64,000 nt of DNA from Stappia indica (GTDB taxonomy: Bacteria; Pseudomonadota; Alphaproteobacteria; Rhizobiales; Stappiaceae), in the NCBI RefSeq assembly GCF_020177335.1, contig NZ_JAIVMG010000009.1:166332-230331 (forward strand), given 5' to 3'. A program made the position numbers and the translations under genes. This document shows positions 1 through 9,672 of the stretch, piece after piece. Positions within the stretch are counted from its first letter, which is position 1. Each line of letters begins with the position of its first letter. A model generated the notes under the pieces. That model made no database searches. It was not told where the DNA came from and worked only from the letters and a program-made list of their open reading frames with translations.

Positions 1-3000
1 GGTCGTTGAACATGCTGCCACTGCCGACAAGCCGGGAGGTGGTGGTGATCTCCGGATCGGTGAGCGCAGCCGTCAGCCCCGCCCGCAGGAACACCACCGC
101 AGACTGCTCCGACCACTTGAACGACTTGCCGACCTCGATCGACGGCCGCAGGGCAACGAAGGTATGCGACAGCGCATCCACCTGCCAGTTCAGGCCACCG
201 GCGCCGTTTTCGGTCATCGCATCCTGCCAGATCTGCGTTGCCGAAATGGCCGCGCTTGGCTTGGCATAGAAGGAGTTGTGCTCGAACACCGCCGCGATCC
301 GCGCCTCCGCCGACAGGAAACGGCCATCGAGATCGCCAAGCGCCTGGTTGATGCTGCCACCCAGATTATAGTTGCGCTTGTGATCGTAGCTGTAGGTGCC
401 ACCGCTGACGGTTCCCGACAGGGTGTAGTTGTCGATCTCGTGTTTCAGGGCGACGCCGGCGCTGAGCCGGTAGCCGTTCTGCGAGAAGTTGCTGCCCTTG
501 ACCGACACATTCTCGTACTGTCCGGCGAGCTCGACGAAGGTTCCGTCGAAGATCTCATGCTGGCCACCGAGCGCGATGCCGGTGATCACCTCGTCGAAGC
601 CCGGATTGCCATTGGTCGCTCCCTGGTTCTGCTTCGACCCGAGCGCCTGCGACCAGATGCATTCACGCTGCCGGTAGAACGGAATTGCTCCGTTCGGGTC
701 CAGTTCCGGACAGCTTTGCAGCAACCCGTGCATGGCACGCGAAGCGGAGATGGCCCCGGCGGCACTCACCGCACTTTCATCCAGCACATGCTCGCCGTAG
801 ATCTTCTCCAGTTCCGCCGCCGAACCGGCATTGAGCACGCGGTTGCCGACCTGTGACAGCGCCTTGCTGGTGTCGTCCTGGGCCGAGGCATCGCGCACCG
901 CCGTCATTGCCGCATCGAAGAACTCGGCAAAACGCAGCGAACGGCTGCCAAGGGTCGCACCGGTCGCCTGACCGGAGTAGTCGACCTCGTAACTCAGTTG
1001 CAGCGTGGTGTTGCTGTCCTGGGTCGGATCAAGCGTGTATTTGACCGCCGCGTTCCCGCCGAGCACCACCTTGCTGATATCGATGGACCCGCCATTCTGG
1101 GTGTGCAGGATCGCCACACTGCCCTTGTCGCCATTGACCAGCGTGTTGGAGCCGATCCAGTTGGGCGTGATCGAACCGCTGCCGAAATCGGCCTTGCCGG
1201 TGCCGCCGGCGAAATCGACCGTCAGCACATCCGCCGAGGGAGCCGCAACCGTGGCGCCGTCGGTGGTCATGTCGACCAGCAGCGTGCCGTAGAACGACTG
1301 GGAGAAACCGGTCTTGGTGCGCAGCGTGGTCGCGCCGATCTCGCCCACCCCATGGGCTGACATGGTGCCGTAATTGTACATCTTCACCGAAGTCGACGAC
1401 CCGAGATCGATGCTGTCGCCCATGGCAAGGACACCGGCCGTGTCGTTGATCAAGACATGCGCCTTGGTGTCGTTGAGCTTGATCGAGCCGGACATGAGAC
1501 CGTCGTTGTAGATCGCCAGGCTCGCCGCATCGTCATTGGCGATCACCACCGCCGAATAGTTGGCGCTGGTCAGGGTACCTACGTTGGTGATCGAGTTGCC
1601 CTTGATATCCGGGTTGTTGCTGTCGGATCCGGTCACATTGTCGTTGCGGCCGCCAAGAATGGCGATGGTCTCATAGGCATCCGCGTTGGTGGTGGAAACG
1701 GTCGCGCCCTTGGCGATCGTCACATGCACCTGTCCCTGGGTTTGCGAGTCGGCCGCGTCGGTCCTGCTCTCGCCGGTCTGGGCAAGGATCGCGCGGCCGT
1801 GCTTGCCGCCCGCAGTGACCGTGCCCGAGACGGAGATGGAAACCCCTCCAGAGATGGAATCGTCGCCGCCGGCCGCGCTCTGGGCAAAGATGCCGGCCGC
1901 ATTGTCGCCGCTGACGGAGACCGTGCCGGACACATCGACCGACACCGCGCCACTGTCACCCTTGGCGCCCTCGCTGCCGACCTCACCCTCGAACTTGAGA
2001 TCGGTCCCGCCAACGCCTGAGGAATAGGACCCGCGACCGCCGCCGCCGCCGCCGACCGATTGGGCGAAGATGCCGTGTGCCGTATCGCCACTGGTGACGA
2101 TGCTGCCGTCCGAGGAAATCGAGACATCCCCGCCATCGCCGCCGCCGCCGGTCGCCGCCGTGCCAATGGCCATCACGCCCAGGGTCTGCTCGAAGCTGTC
2201 GAGGCTGGCGATGATGGTCGATTCCAGATCGCCAGCGGCACCGCCGCCACCACCGACCGACTGGGCAAAGATGCCCATCGCCCGATCGCCGGAGGTCTTG
2301 ATGCCCTTGTTGTTCTTGACCGTGACGTCGCCGCCGTCGCCGCCATCGCTGCCCGAGCCGGTCACCGTCGCGGAGTTGAGAAGCCCCTGGGAGCCGTCGC
2401 CGCCGGAACCGCCGCCGCCACCGACCGACTGGGCGTAGATCGCCGTTGCATCAGCGCCGGTGGTGATGATCCCGCCATCGTTGGTGACCAGCACCGCGCC
2501 GCCATCGCTCGCCTGGCCGGCCGAGCCGCCGATATCGACGGAAAAGCCTTCGAACAGGCTCTTCCAATCCTCATACTGTTCCTTGACTTCCAAGGCCTGG
2601 TTGATCTGCTCGTAGAGCTCGTAGATGTCCGCCGCCCAGCCCTCAAGACCCGGGCTGCCATTGCCGCCGGTACCGCCGCCGCCACCGACAGACTGGGCGA
2701 AGATGCCATAGGACACATCGCCTGCGGTCTGGATCTGGCCTGAGTTGGACACTGTGACGTCATCGCCATGGCCACCGCCACCGCCGCTGCCGCCCATGGT
2801 GACCGCCAGCGAGAAACCCGAGCCTTCCAGATCCTCCGGCTTCTTGGTGGCGCCGATGGAGTAGGACCCGGCACTGCCGCCATCGCCGCCGCCACCGCCG
2901 ACCGACTGGGCGAAGATGCCATTCGATGAGCCGGATTTGGTCGAGATATTGCCCGAGTTGTCGATCGTCACCTTGCCGGCATCGCTGCCCGGGCCGCCGC

Positions 3001-6000
3001 TGCCGCCCACATGGACATTGGCATTGACCTTGAAGGTCTTGTCCTTGTCGATGGCGAAGTCGCCCAGGAAGGCGATGCCCGATCCGCCGTCGCCACCGTT
3101 GCCGCCAATCGACTGGGCGTAGATGCCATCCGCCGAACCGCCGGTGGTGGTCAGCGTCTTGGTGTTGGTGACACTGACATCGCCGCCAACGGCACCGCCG
3201 CCGCCGCCCCCGCCCACGGTGATGGTGCTCTGCAGGTTCGATCCGGTGCTGAGCGAGGCGGTCACCGCATAGCTGCTGCCGCCGCTGCCGCCATTGCCGC
3301 CAACCGACTGGGCATAGATCGCATCGGCATAGTGACCGCTCGTCGTGATCGCGCCGTCGTTGTTGATCTCCACGGCGCCGCCGACGCCGCTGTCGCCGCC
3401 ATCGCCGCCAATCGCCAGATCGAACGTGCCGCCTCCCTCGGCAGAGATGTTGAGCGTTCCGGCATAGACGACACCGCCCGCGCCGCCATCACCGCCGATG
3501 CTCAGGGCCGAAAGACCGGCGGAGCCGAACCCGGTGGTGCTGACCGTTCCCGAATTGGCCACGGTCACCTTTTCAGCATTGCCGCCCTTGCCGCCGTCAC
3601 CACCGAGCGTGACATTGATCGCGCCGGAAACCTCGCCCATGCTCGCCGAGCCATTGACCAACACACCGGCCTTGCCGCCGCTACCGCCCTGGCTGATGGC
3701 GAGAACACCCGCAGCCAGATTGCCGGAGGTGGACACGCCGCCCTTGTTGGTGACATTGACCGTGCCGCCGAAGCCGCCATCGCCGCCGTCCGAACCGACA
3801 GCGACATTGACCGAGGCCATCGACGCCGCGCCATTGACCGTCAGGCCGCCAGCACCGCCGCCGCCGCCCATGCTCTGGGCGAGAATGCCGACCGCCGCAT
3901 CGCCGGTCGTCGTGAGATCGCCTTCGCTTGTCACCGTGACCGTATTGCCCGAGCCGCCAGAGCCGCCATCGCCGCCATGGGTGTAGCTGGCCGAAGCAAT
4001 GGAAATATCGCCGTGGATCGTGGTGCCGCCGCTACCGCCGCCGCCGCCAATCGACTGGGCCAGGATCGCGTAGGCGAAGGACCCCTTGGTTTCGATCTCC
4101 CCGAAGCTGCTGACATCGACTGTGCCGGCCGCATCGCCGTCACCGCCCGTCTGCCCCAGGACCTGCGAGGCCAGGTCAATGCCGATCAATCCGGAGATGG
4201 TGCTGCCGGCCTTGCCGCCACCGCCGCCGAGGCTCTGGGCCGAAATGCCGCTGGAGTGATCGCCGGCCGTGACGATCTTGCCCTTCGACGTCACCGCGAC
4301 AGTGCCGCCGGCACCGCCCGCACCGCCCTGGGCTCCGACGTTGCCAGCCTGCTGGCTCAGCTCCAGATCGCCAACGCCAGCGGAATAGAGGTTGCTCGAA
4401 TGGCCGCCGCCACCGCCAATCGACTGGGCGAGGATACCATCGGCATCGTGGCCGCTGGTGGTGATCGCCGCGCTGGAGGTCAGATCCACCTCGCCGCCAT
4501 CGCCCCCGTTGCCACCATCAGCCCCCATGTCGTGATTGAAGCTGACATCAGCGACGCCGATATTGGTGTGGGTGCCGGCCGAACCGCCACCGCCACCGAT
4601 GCTTTGCAGGAGTACGCCGGTAGAGCTGTCCCCTTCGGTGGTGATCGACCCGCCGAGCGATCCCTTCACCGCGCGGCCATCGTGATGATGGCTGCCATTC
4701 GAGGCACCGGTCTGGCCCGCGAAGGTGAGACCAATATTGATGTCGGTGACGGTACCGCCAGCGCCGCCGCCACCACCGACCGACTGGGCCACGAACCCGC
4801 GCGCCTGTGCGCCCTTGGTGTGGATCATGTCCTTGTCGGTGCCGGTGAAGCTGATATTGCCACCGGACCCGCCGTCGCCGCCGACCGAGCCGACCCCGGT
4901 CGTCCCGATTCCCAGGTTGATCTTGAATGTGCCGCCACCCTTGCCGCCGCCGCCGCCAATGCTTTGCAACAGCACGCCATCGGCGAACTTGCCTTCCGTC
5001 GTCACCGACAGCCCGTCGCCCGAACCGGTCAGGGAGATATCCTTGCCGCCGCCGCCATCGCCGCCGCTGCCGCCAATCGCGATCAATCCGCTGGGTGAAT
5101 GGGCATTGCCGCCACCAGCGCCGATGCTGGCAACATAGACGCCCATCGAGCTGTCGCCCTTGGTGGTGACCGTGACACCATCCACCGAGAGATCGGCGGT
5201 ACCGCCATCGCCACCTGGACCACCGGCACCACCAGTCGTCAGCACACCGCCATTGGCACCACTGGCGCCACCACCGCCACCGACACTGAGAACTCCCACG
5301 CCGATGGCATTAACCCCTTCGGTCGAAAACGTGCTTTTGGTCAGGTCGACCGTCACCGCTCCGCCACCACCGCCGGCTCCGCCATCGCCGCCCATGGCGT
5401 CAAAGCCATCGGTACTGCTGCCCTTGCCGCCGCCGCCGCCAACGCTGATGGCCTCGAAGGCCGCCGCATGGTCCCCGGTCGTCGTCACCGTCACCGAGGA
5501 CAGCGTCGCCGTCACCGTCCCGGCATCGCCGCCGCTATGGCCACTGGCACCATAGGCGACAAAACCGCTGGTGGATCCGGAGGCACCGGAAAAACCGCCG
5601 ACGCTCTGCAACAGAATGCCGTTGGATTCCGAGCCCGCCGTCGTCACCGAGCTGTCCGACAGGGTCAGCGTCACATTGCCGCCCGGCCCGGGGCCCTCGG
5701 ATTCGCCGCCATGAGAGTGGAACGTGCCGTCGCCAGCACCGGCCGAGCCGCCCGCCCCGCCCAGACTGAGCATGTGAATGCCCACCGCCTGCTTGCCATC
5801 GGTGGTGATATCCGCCTTCAGCGTCGCCTTGATCGTACCGCCGGTTCCGCCCTGGCCGCCATTGCCCGCATGCGCGCCGCCGCCGACGCCATCGCCGCCC
5901 TTGCCGCCATCACCGGCGGCACTGATCAGCACCACCCCATGATAGCCGTCCGCCGTGGTGTGGATCTTGTTGTCGCCGGTGGCATTGACGGTGATGTCGC

Positions 6001-6778
6001 CCCCATCGCCGCCGACGCCACCCGTACCGCCATAGCCACTGGCGCCGGATTTGCCCTCGCCGCCGTGTCCCCCGGCGCCGCCCTTGCTCATGACGGAAAT
6101 GCCGCTGCCCGCGCCAACCTGATTGATGGCATGGCCATCCAGCAACGAGATATTGACCGTGCCGCCCTGGCCGCCGTCACCGCCGTCACCGCCATGGCCA
6201 TCCTTGATGAAGCCGACCATGTAGCCTTCGCCGCCGGTCCCGCCGTCCCCGCCGGTTGTGCGCAAGAACAGACCGTGGCCGATGCCCGATGTGATCGGTT
6301 TGACGTTGCCGGTGCCGCCGGAGGGCGACTTGGAGAAGGTCGCGGTTAGGTCGCCGCCGCTACCGCCATCCTTGCCATCGCCGCCATAGGCGGTGGTGAA
6401 GGATGTCTTGTGCTCCGAGCCCTTCTTGCCGCCCCCGCCAGTGGATTCCAGATGAACGCCTTCGCCGCTGCTGCTGACGATGCCGTAGCCCTTGTCGAAA
6501 TGGCCGGTTAACGTAAGGTCCTTTCCAACCTCATCCTCGCCGCCCGTATGCTCGAGCAGAACAGCGTTGACTCCAGAGCCGCTCCCCCCAAAGTCAGCCG
6601 TCAAATCCGTTAAAGTGAGATCGACGACAGACCCATCGTTGTGGAATATCGGACCGAAGGACCCGGTACACGTTTCCGAGCCGTTGGAGATCGAGCACCC
6701 GGCGATTGCCGATGTTGACAGAAGAGAACTTGAAAGAGCAGCACATACGCTCAGAATACTAACTTGAAATTTGTTCAT
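1..6778 (-). CDS. Giant glycine-rich autotransporter adhesin (C-terminus outside window)
   Basis: About 2,259 residues lie in the window and the frame is still open at the left edge. Residues 1-26 are a Sec signal peptide ending TSAIA. Residues of roughly 160-1640 are tandem repeats built from Gly-rich loops and the phrase GIFAQSVGGGGG, typical of a secreted beta-helix passenger. A linker follows (around residue 1850, VLTVDFAGG). From about residue 2035 (CIWSQALG) the alternating hydrophobic pattern matches the autotransporter beta-barrel domain; some 220 barrel residues are present, so perhaps 60-90 are missing. The expected role is type Va secretion of a surface fibre for adhesion or biofilm formation. 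The start is the only ATG next to the signal peptide. It lies downstream of the chemoreceptor on the same strand, but a terminator separates them. The exact adhesive target cannot be read from sequence. Confidence 0.9.
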   Translation of the reverse strand, partial: MNKFQVSILSVCAALSSSLLSTSAIAGCSISNGSETCTGSFGPIFHNDGSVVDLTLTDLTADFGGSGSGVNAVLLEHTGGEDEVGKDLTLTGHFDKGYGIVSSSGEGVHLESTGGGGKKGSEHKTSFTTAYGGDGKDGGSGGDLTATFSKSPSGGTGNVKPITSGIGHGLFLRTTGGDGGTGGEGYMVGFIKDGHGGDGGDGGQGGTVNISLLDGHAINQVGAGSGISVMSKGGAGGHGGEGKSGASGYGGTGGVGGDGGDITVNATGDNKIHTTADGYHGVVLISAAGDGGKGGDGVGGGAHAGNGGQGGTGGTIKATLKADITTDGKQAVGIHMLSLGGAGGSAGAGDGTFHSHGGESEGPGPGGNVTLTLSDSSVTTAGSESNGILLQSVGGFSGASGSTSGFVAYGASGHSGGDAGTVTATLSSVTVTTTGDHAAAFEAISVGGGGGKGSSTDGFDAMGGDGGAGGGGGAVTVDLTKSTFSTEGVNAIGVGVLSVGGGGGASGANGGVLTTGGAGGPGGDGGTADLSVDGVTVTTKGDSSMGVYVASIGAGGGNAHSPSGLIAIGGSGGDGGGGKDISLTGSGDGLSVTTEGKFADGVLLQSIGGGGGKGGGTFKINLGIGTTGVGSVGGDGGSGGNISFTGTDKDMIHTKGAQARGFVAQSVGGGGGAGGTVTDINIGLTFAGQTGASNGSHHHDGRAVKGSLGGSITTEGDSSTGVLLQSIGGGGGSAGTHTNIGVADVSFNHDMGADGGNGGDGGEVDLTSSAAITTSGHDADGILAQSIGGGGGHSSNLYSAGVGDLELSQQAGNVGAQGGAGGAGGTVAVTSKGKIVTAGDHSSGISAQSLGGGGGKAGSTISGLIGIDLASQVLGQTGGDGDAAGTVDVSSFGEIETKGSFAYAILAQSIGGGGGSGGTTIHGDISIASASYTHGGDGGSGGSGNTVTVTSEGDLTTTGDAAVGILAQSMGGGGGAGGLTVNGAASMASVNVAVGSDGGDGGFGGTVNVTNKGGVSTSGNLAAGVLAISQGGSGGKAGVLVNGSASMGEVSGAINVTLGGDGGKGGNAEKVTVANSGTVSTTGFGSAGLSALSIGGDGGAGGVVYAGTLNISAEGGGTFDLAIGGDGGDSGVGGAVEINNDGAITTSGHYADAIYAQSVGGNGGSGGSSYAVTASLSTGSNLQSTITVGGGGGGGAVGGDVSVTNTKTLTTTGGSADGIYAQSIGGNGGDGGSGIAFLGDFAIDKDKTFKVNANVHVGGSGGPGSDAGKVTIDNSGNISTKSGSSNGIFAQSVGGGGGDGGSAGSYSIGATKKPEDLEGSGFSLAVTMGGSGGGGGHGDDVTVSNSGQIQTAGDVSYGIFAQSVGGGGGTGGNGSPGLEGWAADIYELYEQINQALEVKEQYEDWKSLFEGFSVDIGGSAGQASDGGAVLVTNDGGIITTGADATAIYAQSVGGGGGSGGDGSQGLLNSATVTGSGSDGGDGGDVTVKNNKGIKTSGDRAMGIFAQSVGGGGGAAGDLESTIIASLDSFEQTLGVMAIGTAATGGGGDGGDVSISSDGSIVTSGDTAHGIFAQSVGGGGGGRGSYSSGVGGTDLKFEGEVGSEGAKGDSGAVSVDVSGTVSVSGDNAAGIFAQSAAGGDDSISGGVSISVSGTVTAGGKHGRAILAQTGESRTDAADSQTQGQVHVTIAKGATVSTTNADAYETIAILGGRNDNVTGSDSNNPDIKGNSITNVGTLTSANYSAVVIANDDAASLAIYNDGLMSGSIKLNDTKAHVLINDTAGVLAMGDSIDLGSSTSVKMYNYGTMSAHGVGEIGATTLRTKTGFSQSFYGTLLVDMTTDGATVAAPSADVLTVDFAGGTGKADFGSGSITPNWIGSNTLVNGDKGSVAILHTQNGGSIDISKVVLGGNAAVKYTLDPTQDSNTTLQLSYEVDYSGQATGATLGSRSLRFAEFFDAAMTAVRDASAQDDTSKALSQVGNRVLNAGSAAELEKIYGEHVLDESAVSAAGAISASRAMHGLLQSCPELDPNGAIPFYRQRECIWSQALGSKQNQGATNGNPGFDEVITGIALGGQHEIFDGTFVELAGQYENVSVKGSNFSQNGYRLSAGVALKHEIDNYTLSGTVSGGTYSYDHKRNYNLGGSINQALGDLDGRFLSAEARIAAVFEHNSFYAKPSAAISATQIWQDAMTENGAGGLNWQVDALSHTFVALRPSIEVGKSFKWSEQSAVVFLRAGLTAALTDPEITTTSRLVGSGSMFND
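1860..6290 (-). repeat. About two dozen Gly-rich passenger repeats within the adhesin
   Basis: Imperfect units of roughly 57-86 codons (spacings of 172-259 bp measured between six successive AQSVGGGGG-type cores) each hold a TTSGDxAxGI segment, the core, and a poly-Gly turn such as GGDGGDGG. Central units are the most alike and outer ones more diverged. On DNA level they appear as recurring GCCGCC-rich tracts, which makes the region prone to recombination and to assembly collapse. Confidence 0.85.
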
Positions 6779-6944
6779 TGGTCCCCACCAGCCCGCTTAT
6801 TACTCAACCCCACGATGTATCATCAAGGAGCCTTATCGCTTAACAAGCCACTAAAAAATCGCGTGAATTGTCATTTTTCCCTATGATATATCTTACAGGA
6901 TTCCACGGAGGGCTACCCGCTGGGGTCTGCGACGGATGGCCCAA
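6779..6944 (-). promoter_or_regulatory. AT-richer leader and promoter region of the adhesin gene
   Basis: This gene-free stretch between the adhesin start and the upstream terminator is clearly more AT-rich than its surroundings (for example TTTTTAGTGGC and TATATCATAGGG read on the minus strand). A promoter for the adhesin is expected here. I see no convincing operator or riboswitch. Confidence 0.4.
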
Positions 6945-6980
6945 CAAAAAACGCGCCGGCCAGGATGGGCCGACGCGTTC
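6945..6980 (-). terminator. Rho-independent terminator after the chemoreceptor gene
   Basis: On the minus strand an ACGCGtCGGCC / GGCCGgCGCGT stem with a short loop is followed by TTTTTT. It ends the sensor-chemoreceptor transcript and insulates the adhesin gene. Confidence 0.85.
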
Positions 6981-7009
6981 AAATGGTCCCGCTGCACTTC
7001 CGCGCGGAC

Positions 7010-8695
7010 TCAAGCGGCCCGAATGGTTGCCAGGAACTCCTTCATCGCCGTGCGCATCCGGTCCGACCGCTCATGCAGATCGGCAATCGAGGAGCGCATG
7101 TCCGTGCTGTATTCGCCGGTCTTGATGGCCGAGGAACTGACCTCGCCAATCGACCCGGTCACGCTCTGGGTACCGCTCGCCGCCTCGGCGATGCTGCGGG
7201 CGATCTCGTTGGTCGCCGCATTCTGCTGTTCGGTCGCCTCGGTCATGGCAGAGGCGCGCTCTTCGATCATCCGCACCATCTCCGCGACCGACGCGGTGGC
7301 ATCGATCGAATCGGAGGCCGCACGCTTCATCTCGGTGATCTGCTGGTCGATTTCCTCGGTCGCCCGAGCGGTCTGCTCCGCCAGGGCCTTGACCTCGGAG
7401 GCGACCACGGCGAAGCCGCGCCCCGCCTCTCCGGCCCGCGCCGCCTCGATGGTCGCGTTGAGGGCGAGAAGATTGGTCTGCTCGGCGATATCGGTGATCA
7501 GCCCGGTCACCTGGCCGATCTTGGAGACCACCTGCTGCAGCCGGTTGACCGCCTCGCTGGAGCGCTCGACTTCGCCGGCCGCGTCGGTCGCGGCCTTGGC
7601 CGCGCCATTGACCTGGGTGTCGATCTCGGCAATCGAGTTCGACAGCTCCTCCGAGGCGCTCGCCACCGTGTTGACATTGCCGGTGGTCTGCTCCGAGGCT
7701 GCCGACACCGCCAGCGCCCGCTCCGAGGTCACCCTTGCGATCTCGGCCAGATCCTCGGCGGAGATGTTCAGCGTATCCAGGCCCGTCATCATCTCTTCGC
7801 TGATCGACAGCACGGTACTTTCGAACTGATCGGCAACGGCCTGCATGTCCCGGTGACGCCGCGCGGCGGTCTCTTCCCGGTCACGGGCGGTCTCCTCCTC
7901 AAGCTCGCGGGTGCGGATGAGGTTGGCGCGGAAGACGCTGAGCGCCTCGCCCATCTGGCCGATCTCATCACGGCGAGCGCCAAGGTCCACCTCCCGCTCG
8001 GTGTTGCCCTCGGCCAACTGGCGGACGACGCTGGCCAGCCGTGTCAGCGGTTGCGACACCAGCCGATGGTTGAGAACCCCGAAGCCGATGGCCATCACCA
8101 CCAGCAGCAAGCCACCGCCAATGGCGATCATCTGGGTGGAACTGAGCGCGGCATGTTCAAACTCAAGCAGCGCCTGTTCGCGGGTCTGCAACTGCGAGCG
8201 TAACGCGCCCTGCCGGGAAAACAGCGTGTCGAGCAGGCTCTGGCCGGTGCTGGTCAGCTCCATCGCCCGGGCAAGATCGACCGTGTTCGGGTCCCGCATC
8301 AGACGGATCTGCTCATTGGCAAAGCCGGTGAGCCAGCCCTGCCAGGCCTCGCGGATATCCGCGACCCCGGCGGCCTGCTCCGGCACCGCCGCCTTGAGCC
8401 GCTGCTCCAGACCGCTCAGCGCCTTGTCGATCCCGGCGGTGCTGGCTTCCGTCTTGCGCACCCACTCCCGGTCGCCGGTCAGAAGGAAGGTCTTGACCGA
8501 TAGCGCCTGATCGAGAACGGCGGCCTGAAGCCCGTCGATCTCCCGCGCCAGCGAGACGATCACTTCCGCCTCCCGCACCGCCGCGTTGGTCGACGCGGTC
8601 TTGTAATAGGTGGTCAGTCCGGTGAGCGCGCCAATCAGCGCAATGCCAAGAAAGGCGATCAGACCTTTCCGCGAAACAGACATATTGGCAAACAT
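7010..8695 (-). CDS. Methyl-accepting chemotaxis protein with CHASE3-like sensor and HAMP
   Basis: A 561-residue inner-membrane chemoreceptor. TM1 is at about 10-30, a helical periplasmic ligand region at 31-185 resembles CHASE3/four-helix sensors, TM2 is at about 189-208, HAMP at 210-262, and the cytoplasmic signalling hairpin follows. The hairpin tip carries the invariant [19 protein letters not shown] motif that binds CheA and CheW. The chosen ATG has a GAGGAAG ribosome site; an upstream in-frame ATG at 8734 lacks one. The gene starts 39 bp after the secreted sensor-like gene and is probably co-transcribed with it, which suggests that the secreted protein delivers a signal to this receptor. 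The ligand is unknown. Confidence 0.92.
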   Translation of the reverse strand: MFANMSVSRKGLIAFLGIALIGALTGLTTYYKTASTNAAVREAEVIVSLAREIDGLQAAVLDQALSVKTFLLTGDREWVRKTEASTAGIDKALSGLEQRLKAAVPEQAAGVADIREAWQGWLTGFANEQIRLMRDPNTVDLARAMELTSTGQSLLDTLFSRQGALRSQLQTREQALLEFEHAALSSTQMIAIGGGLLLVVMAIGFGVLNHRLVSQPLTRLASVVRQLAEGNTEREVDLGARRDEIGQMGEALSVFRANLIRTRELEEETARDREETAARRHRDMQAVADQFESTVLSISEEMMTGLDTLNISAEDLAEIARVTSERALAVSAASEQTTGNVNTVASASEELSNSIAEIDTQVNGAAKAATDAAGEVERSSEAVNRLQQVVSKIGQVTGLITDIAEQTNLLALNATIEAARAGEAGRGFAVVASEVKALAEQTARATEEIDQQITEMKRAASDSIDATASVAEMVRMIEERASAMTEATEQQNAATNEIARSIAEAASGTQSVTGSIGEVSSSAIKTGEYSTDMRSSIADLHERSDRMRTAMKEFLATIRAA

Positions 8696-8734
8696 GGAAA
8701 CTTCCTCGAACGGTCGGCAGGATGGCGCGGCCAA

Positions 8735-9343
8735 TCAGCCTTGCGGCATGGCGCGGCGCTGCAATTCAGTGAGATTGATCTCAATGGTCGCGGCGCCGAT
8801 TGGCCCCGCCCCCTTCGGGTCGGCCAGCGTCATGTTGAGCTGGGCGCGCCAGATCTGGCGGTCCGCGTCCCATTCGGGCTCATCGATGAACACCGCATCC
8901 CTGCCTTCGGGAAAGGTCTTCTGGAACTTGGCCTCGTCGCCCTGCCAGTAATCGCCGGTGATCGCGCTCTGGCCGACATTCAGCCCGTTCGCATCCATGA
9001 CGAACAATTCCGTATAAAGCCCGAGGCTGCCGGCCTGCACCCGCAAGAGGTAAATCGACAGGGGCGCCGACAGCGTCGCCGAGATCAGCGGCTTGTCCGC
9101 CACCTCCCGCTCCGCTCGCCACTGTTTGTCGAGCGCGTCGATCTCGCTTTGGGTCAGATTGCCCCGCCGCTCGTTCTGCGCGTTCACCGACAGCGGCACG
9201 ATCGGGTTGGTCAGCCAGGCCCGGGTTTCCGCGATGACCTCCGGCGTGATCAATGCCTTGGCATCTGGCACCGTCGGCTGCGCCTGGGCACCGCCCATCG
9301 TCAGCAAAGACGCACACAGTAGAATAAAGACCGGTAATTTCAT
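8735..9343 (-). CDS. Secreted PDC/Cache-like sensor-domain protein
   Basis: A 202-residue protein with a signal peptide (MKLPVFILLCASLLTMGGAQA). The body has the pattern of a single Cache/PDC fold seen in periplasmic sensor modules: a long N-terminal helix (residues about 25-75), then LYTELFVMDANGLNVGQS and GDYWQGDEAKFQ, a phrase order usual in Cache domains. There is no membrane anchor or output domain. It lies immediately upstream of, and is probably co-transcribed with, the chemoreceptor. It may act as a soluble ligand-binding partner for that receptor, but this is inferred from order alone. Confidence 0.75.
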   Translation of the reverse strand: MKLPVFILLCASLLTMGGAQAQPTVPDAKALITPEVIAETRAWLTNPIVPLSVNAQNERRGNLTQSEIDALDKQWRAEREVADKPLISATLSAPLSIYLLRVQAGSLGLYTELFVMDANGLNVGQSAITGDYWQGDEAKFQKTFPEGRDAVFIDEPEWDADRQIWRAQLNMTLADPKGAGPIGAATIEINLTELQRRAMPQG

Positions 9344-9582
9344 CGCGTAAGCTCCCCCATTTCGAGCAGCCCATCCTTCTACGCGATATGTTAATCAAAG
9401 GTGCAAAGCGCGAAAGTTCCTACGAAAACTTGCAACCCCACACCATCAAGGCGATCTCAACTCACTTAACATTGAGGAATATCATCACAATTAAAGATCT
9501 ATACTTATGAGAAAAATGCAATCTATGGGATATAAAGCTACCGTAGCGGCAGATTTGAGGTGAGCGGTCTTCCTTGCGCCCA
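9344..9582. promoter_or_regulatory. AT-rich intergenic region upstream of the sensor-chemoreceptor operon
   Basis: This stretch holds no credible gene. Its middle part (about 9460-9545) is unusually AT-rich for this genome and is the likely promoter region for the minus-strand operon. No operator palindrome stands out. Confidence 0.4.
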
Positions 9583-9584
9583 TG

Positions 9585-9616
9585 AAAAAACCGCCCGGGG
9601 CGGTCGCCCCGGGCGG
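9585..9616 (-). terminator. Terminator after the amidohydrolase gene
   Basis: On the minus strand a perfect CCGCCCGGGGC / GCCCCGGGCGG stem with a 4-nt loop is followed by TTTTTT, directly downstream of the amidohydrolase stop. Confidence 0.88.
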
Positions 9617-9672
9617 CTTGCCGTCTATGTCCCCATCCGCGCAAAACCCGGACAGGGCTGTCTTTTCAAGTC

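Noticed and set aside
3011..6349. Long plus-strand open frames (over 400 and almost 700 codons) opposite the adhesin
   Set aside because: They mirror the repeat structure and codon bias of the minus-strand gene, show only Ala/Arg/Asp-rich sequence, and have no ribosome sites or family motifs.
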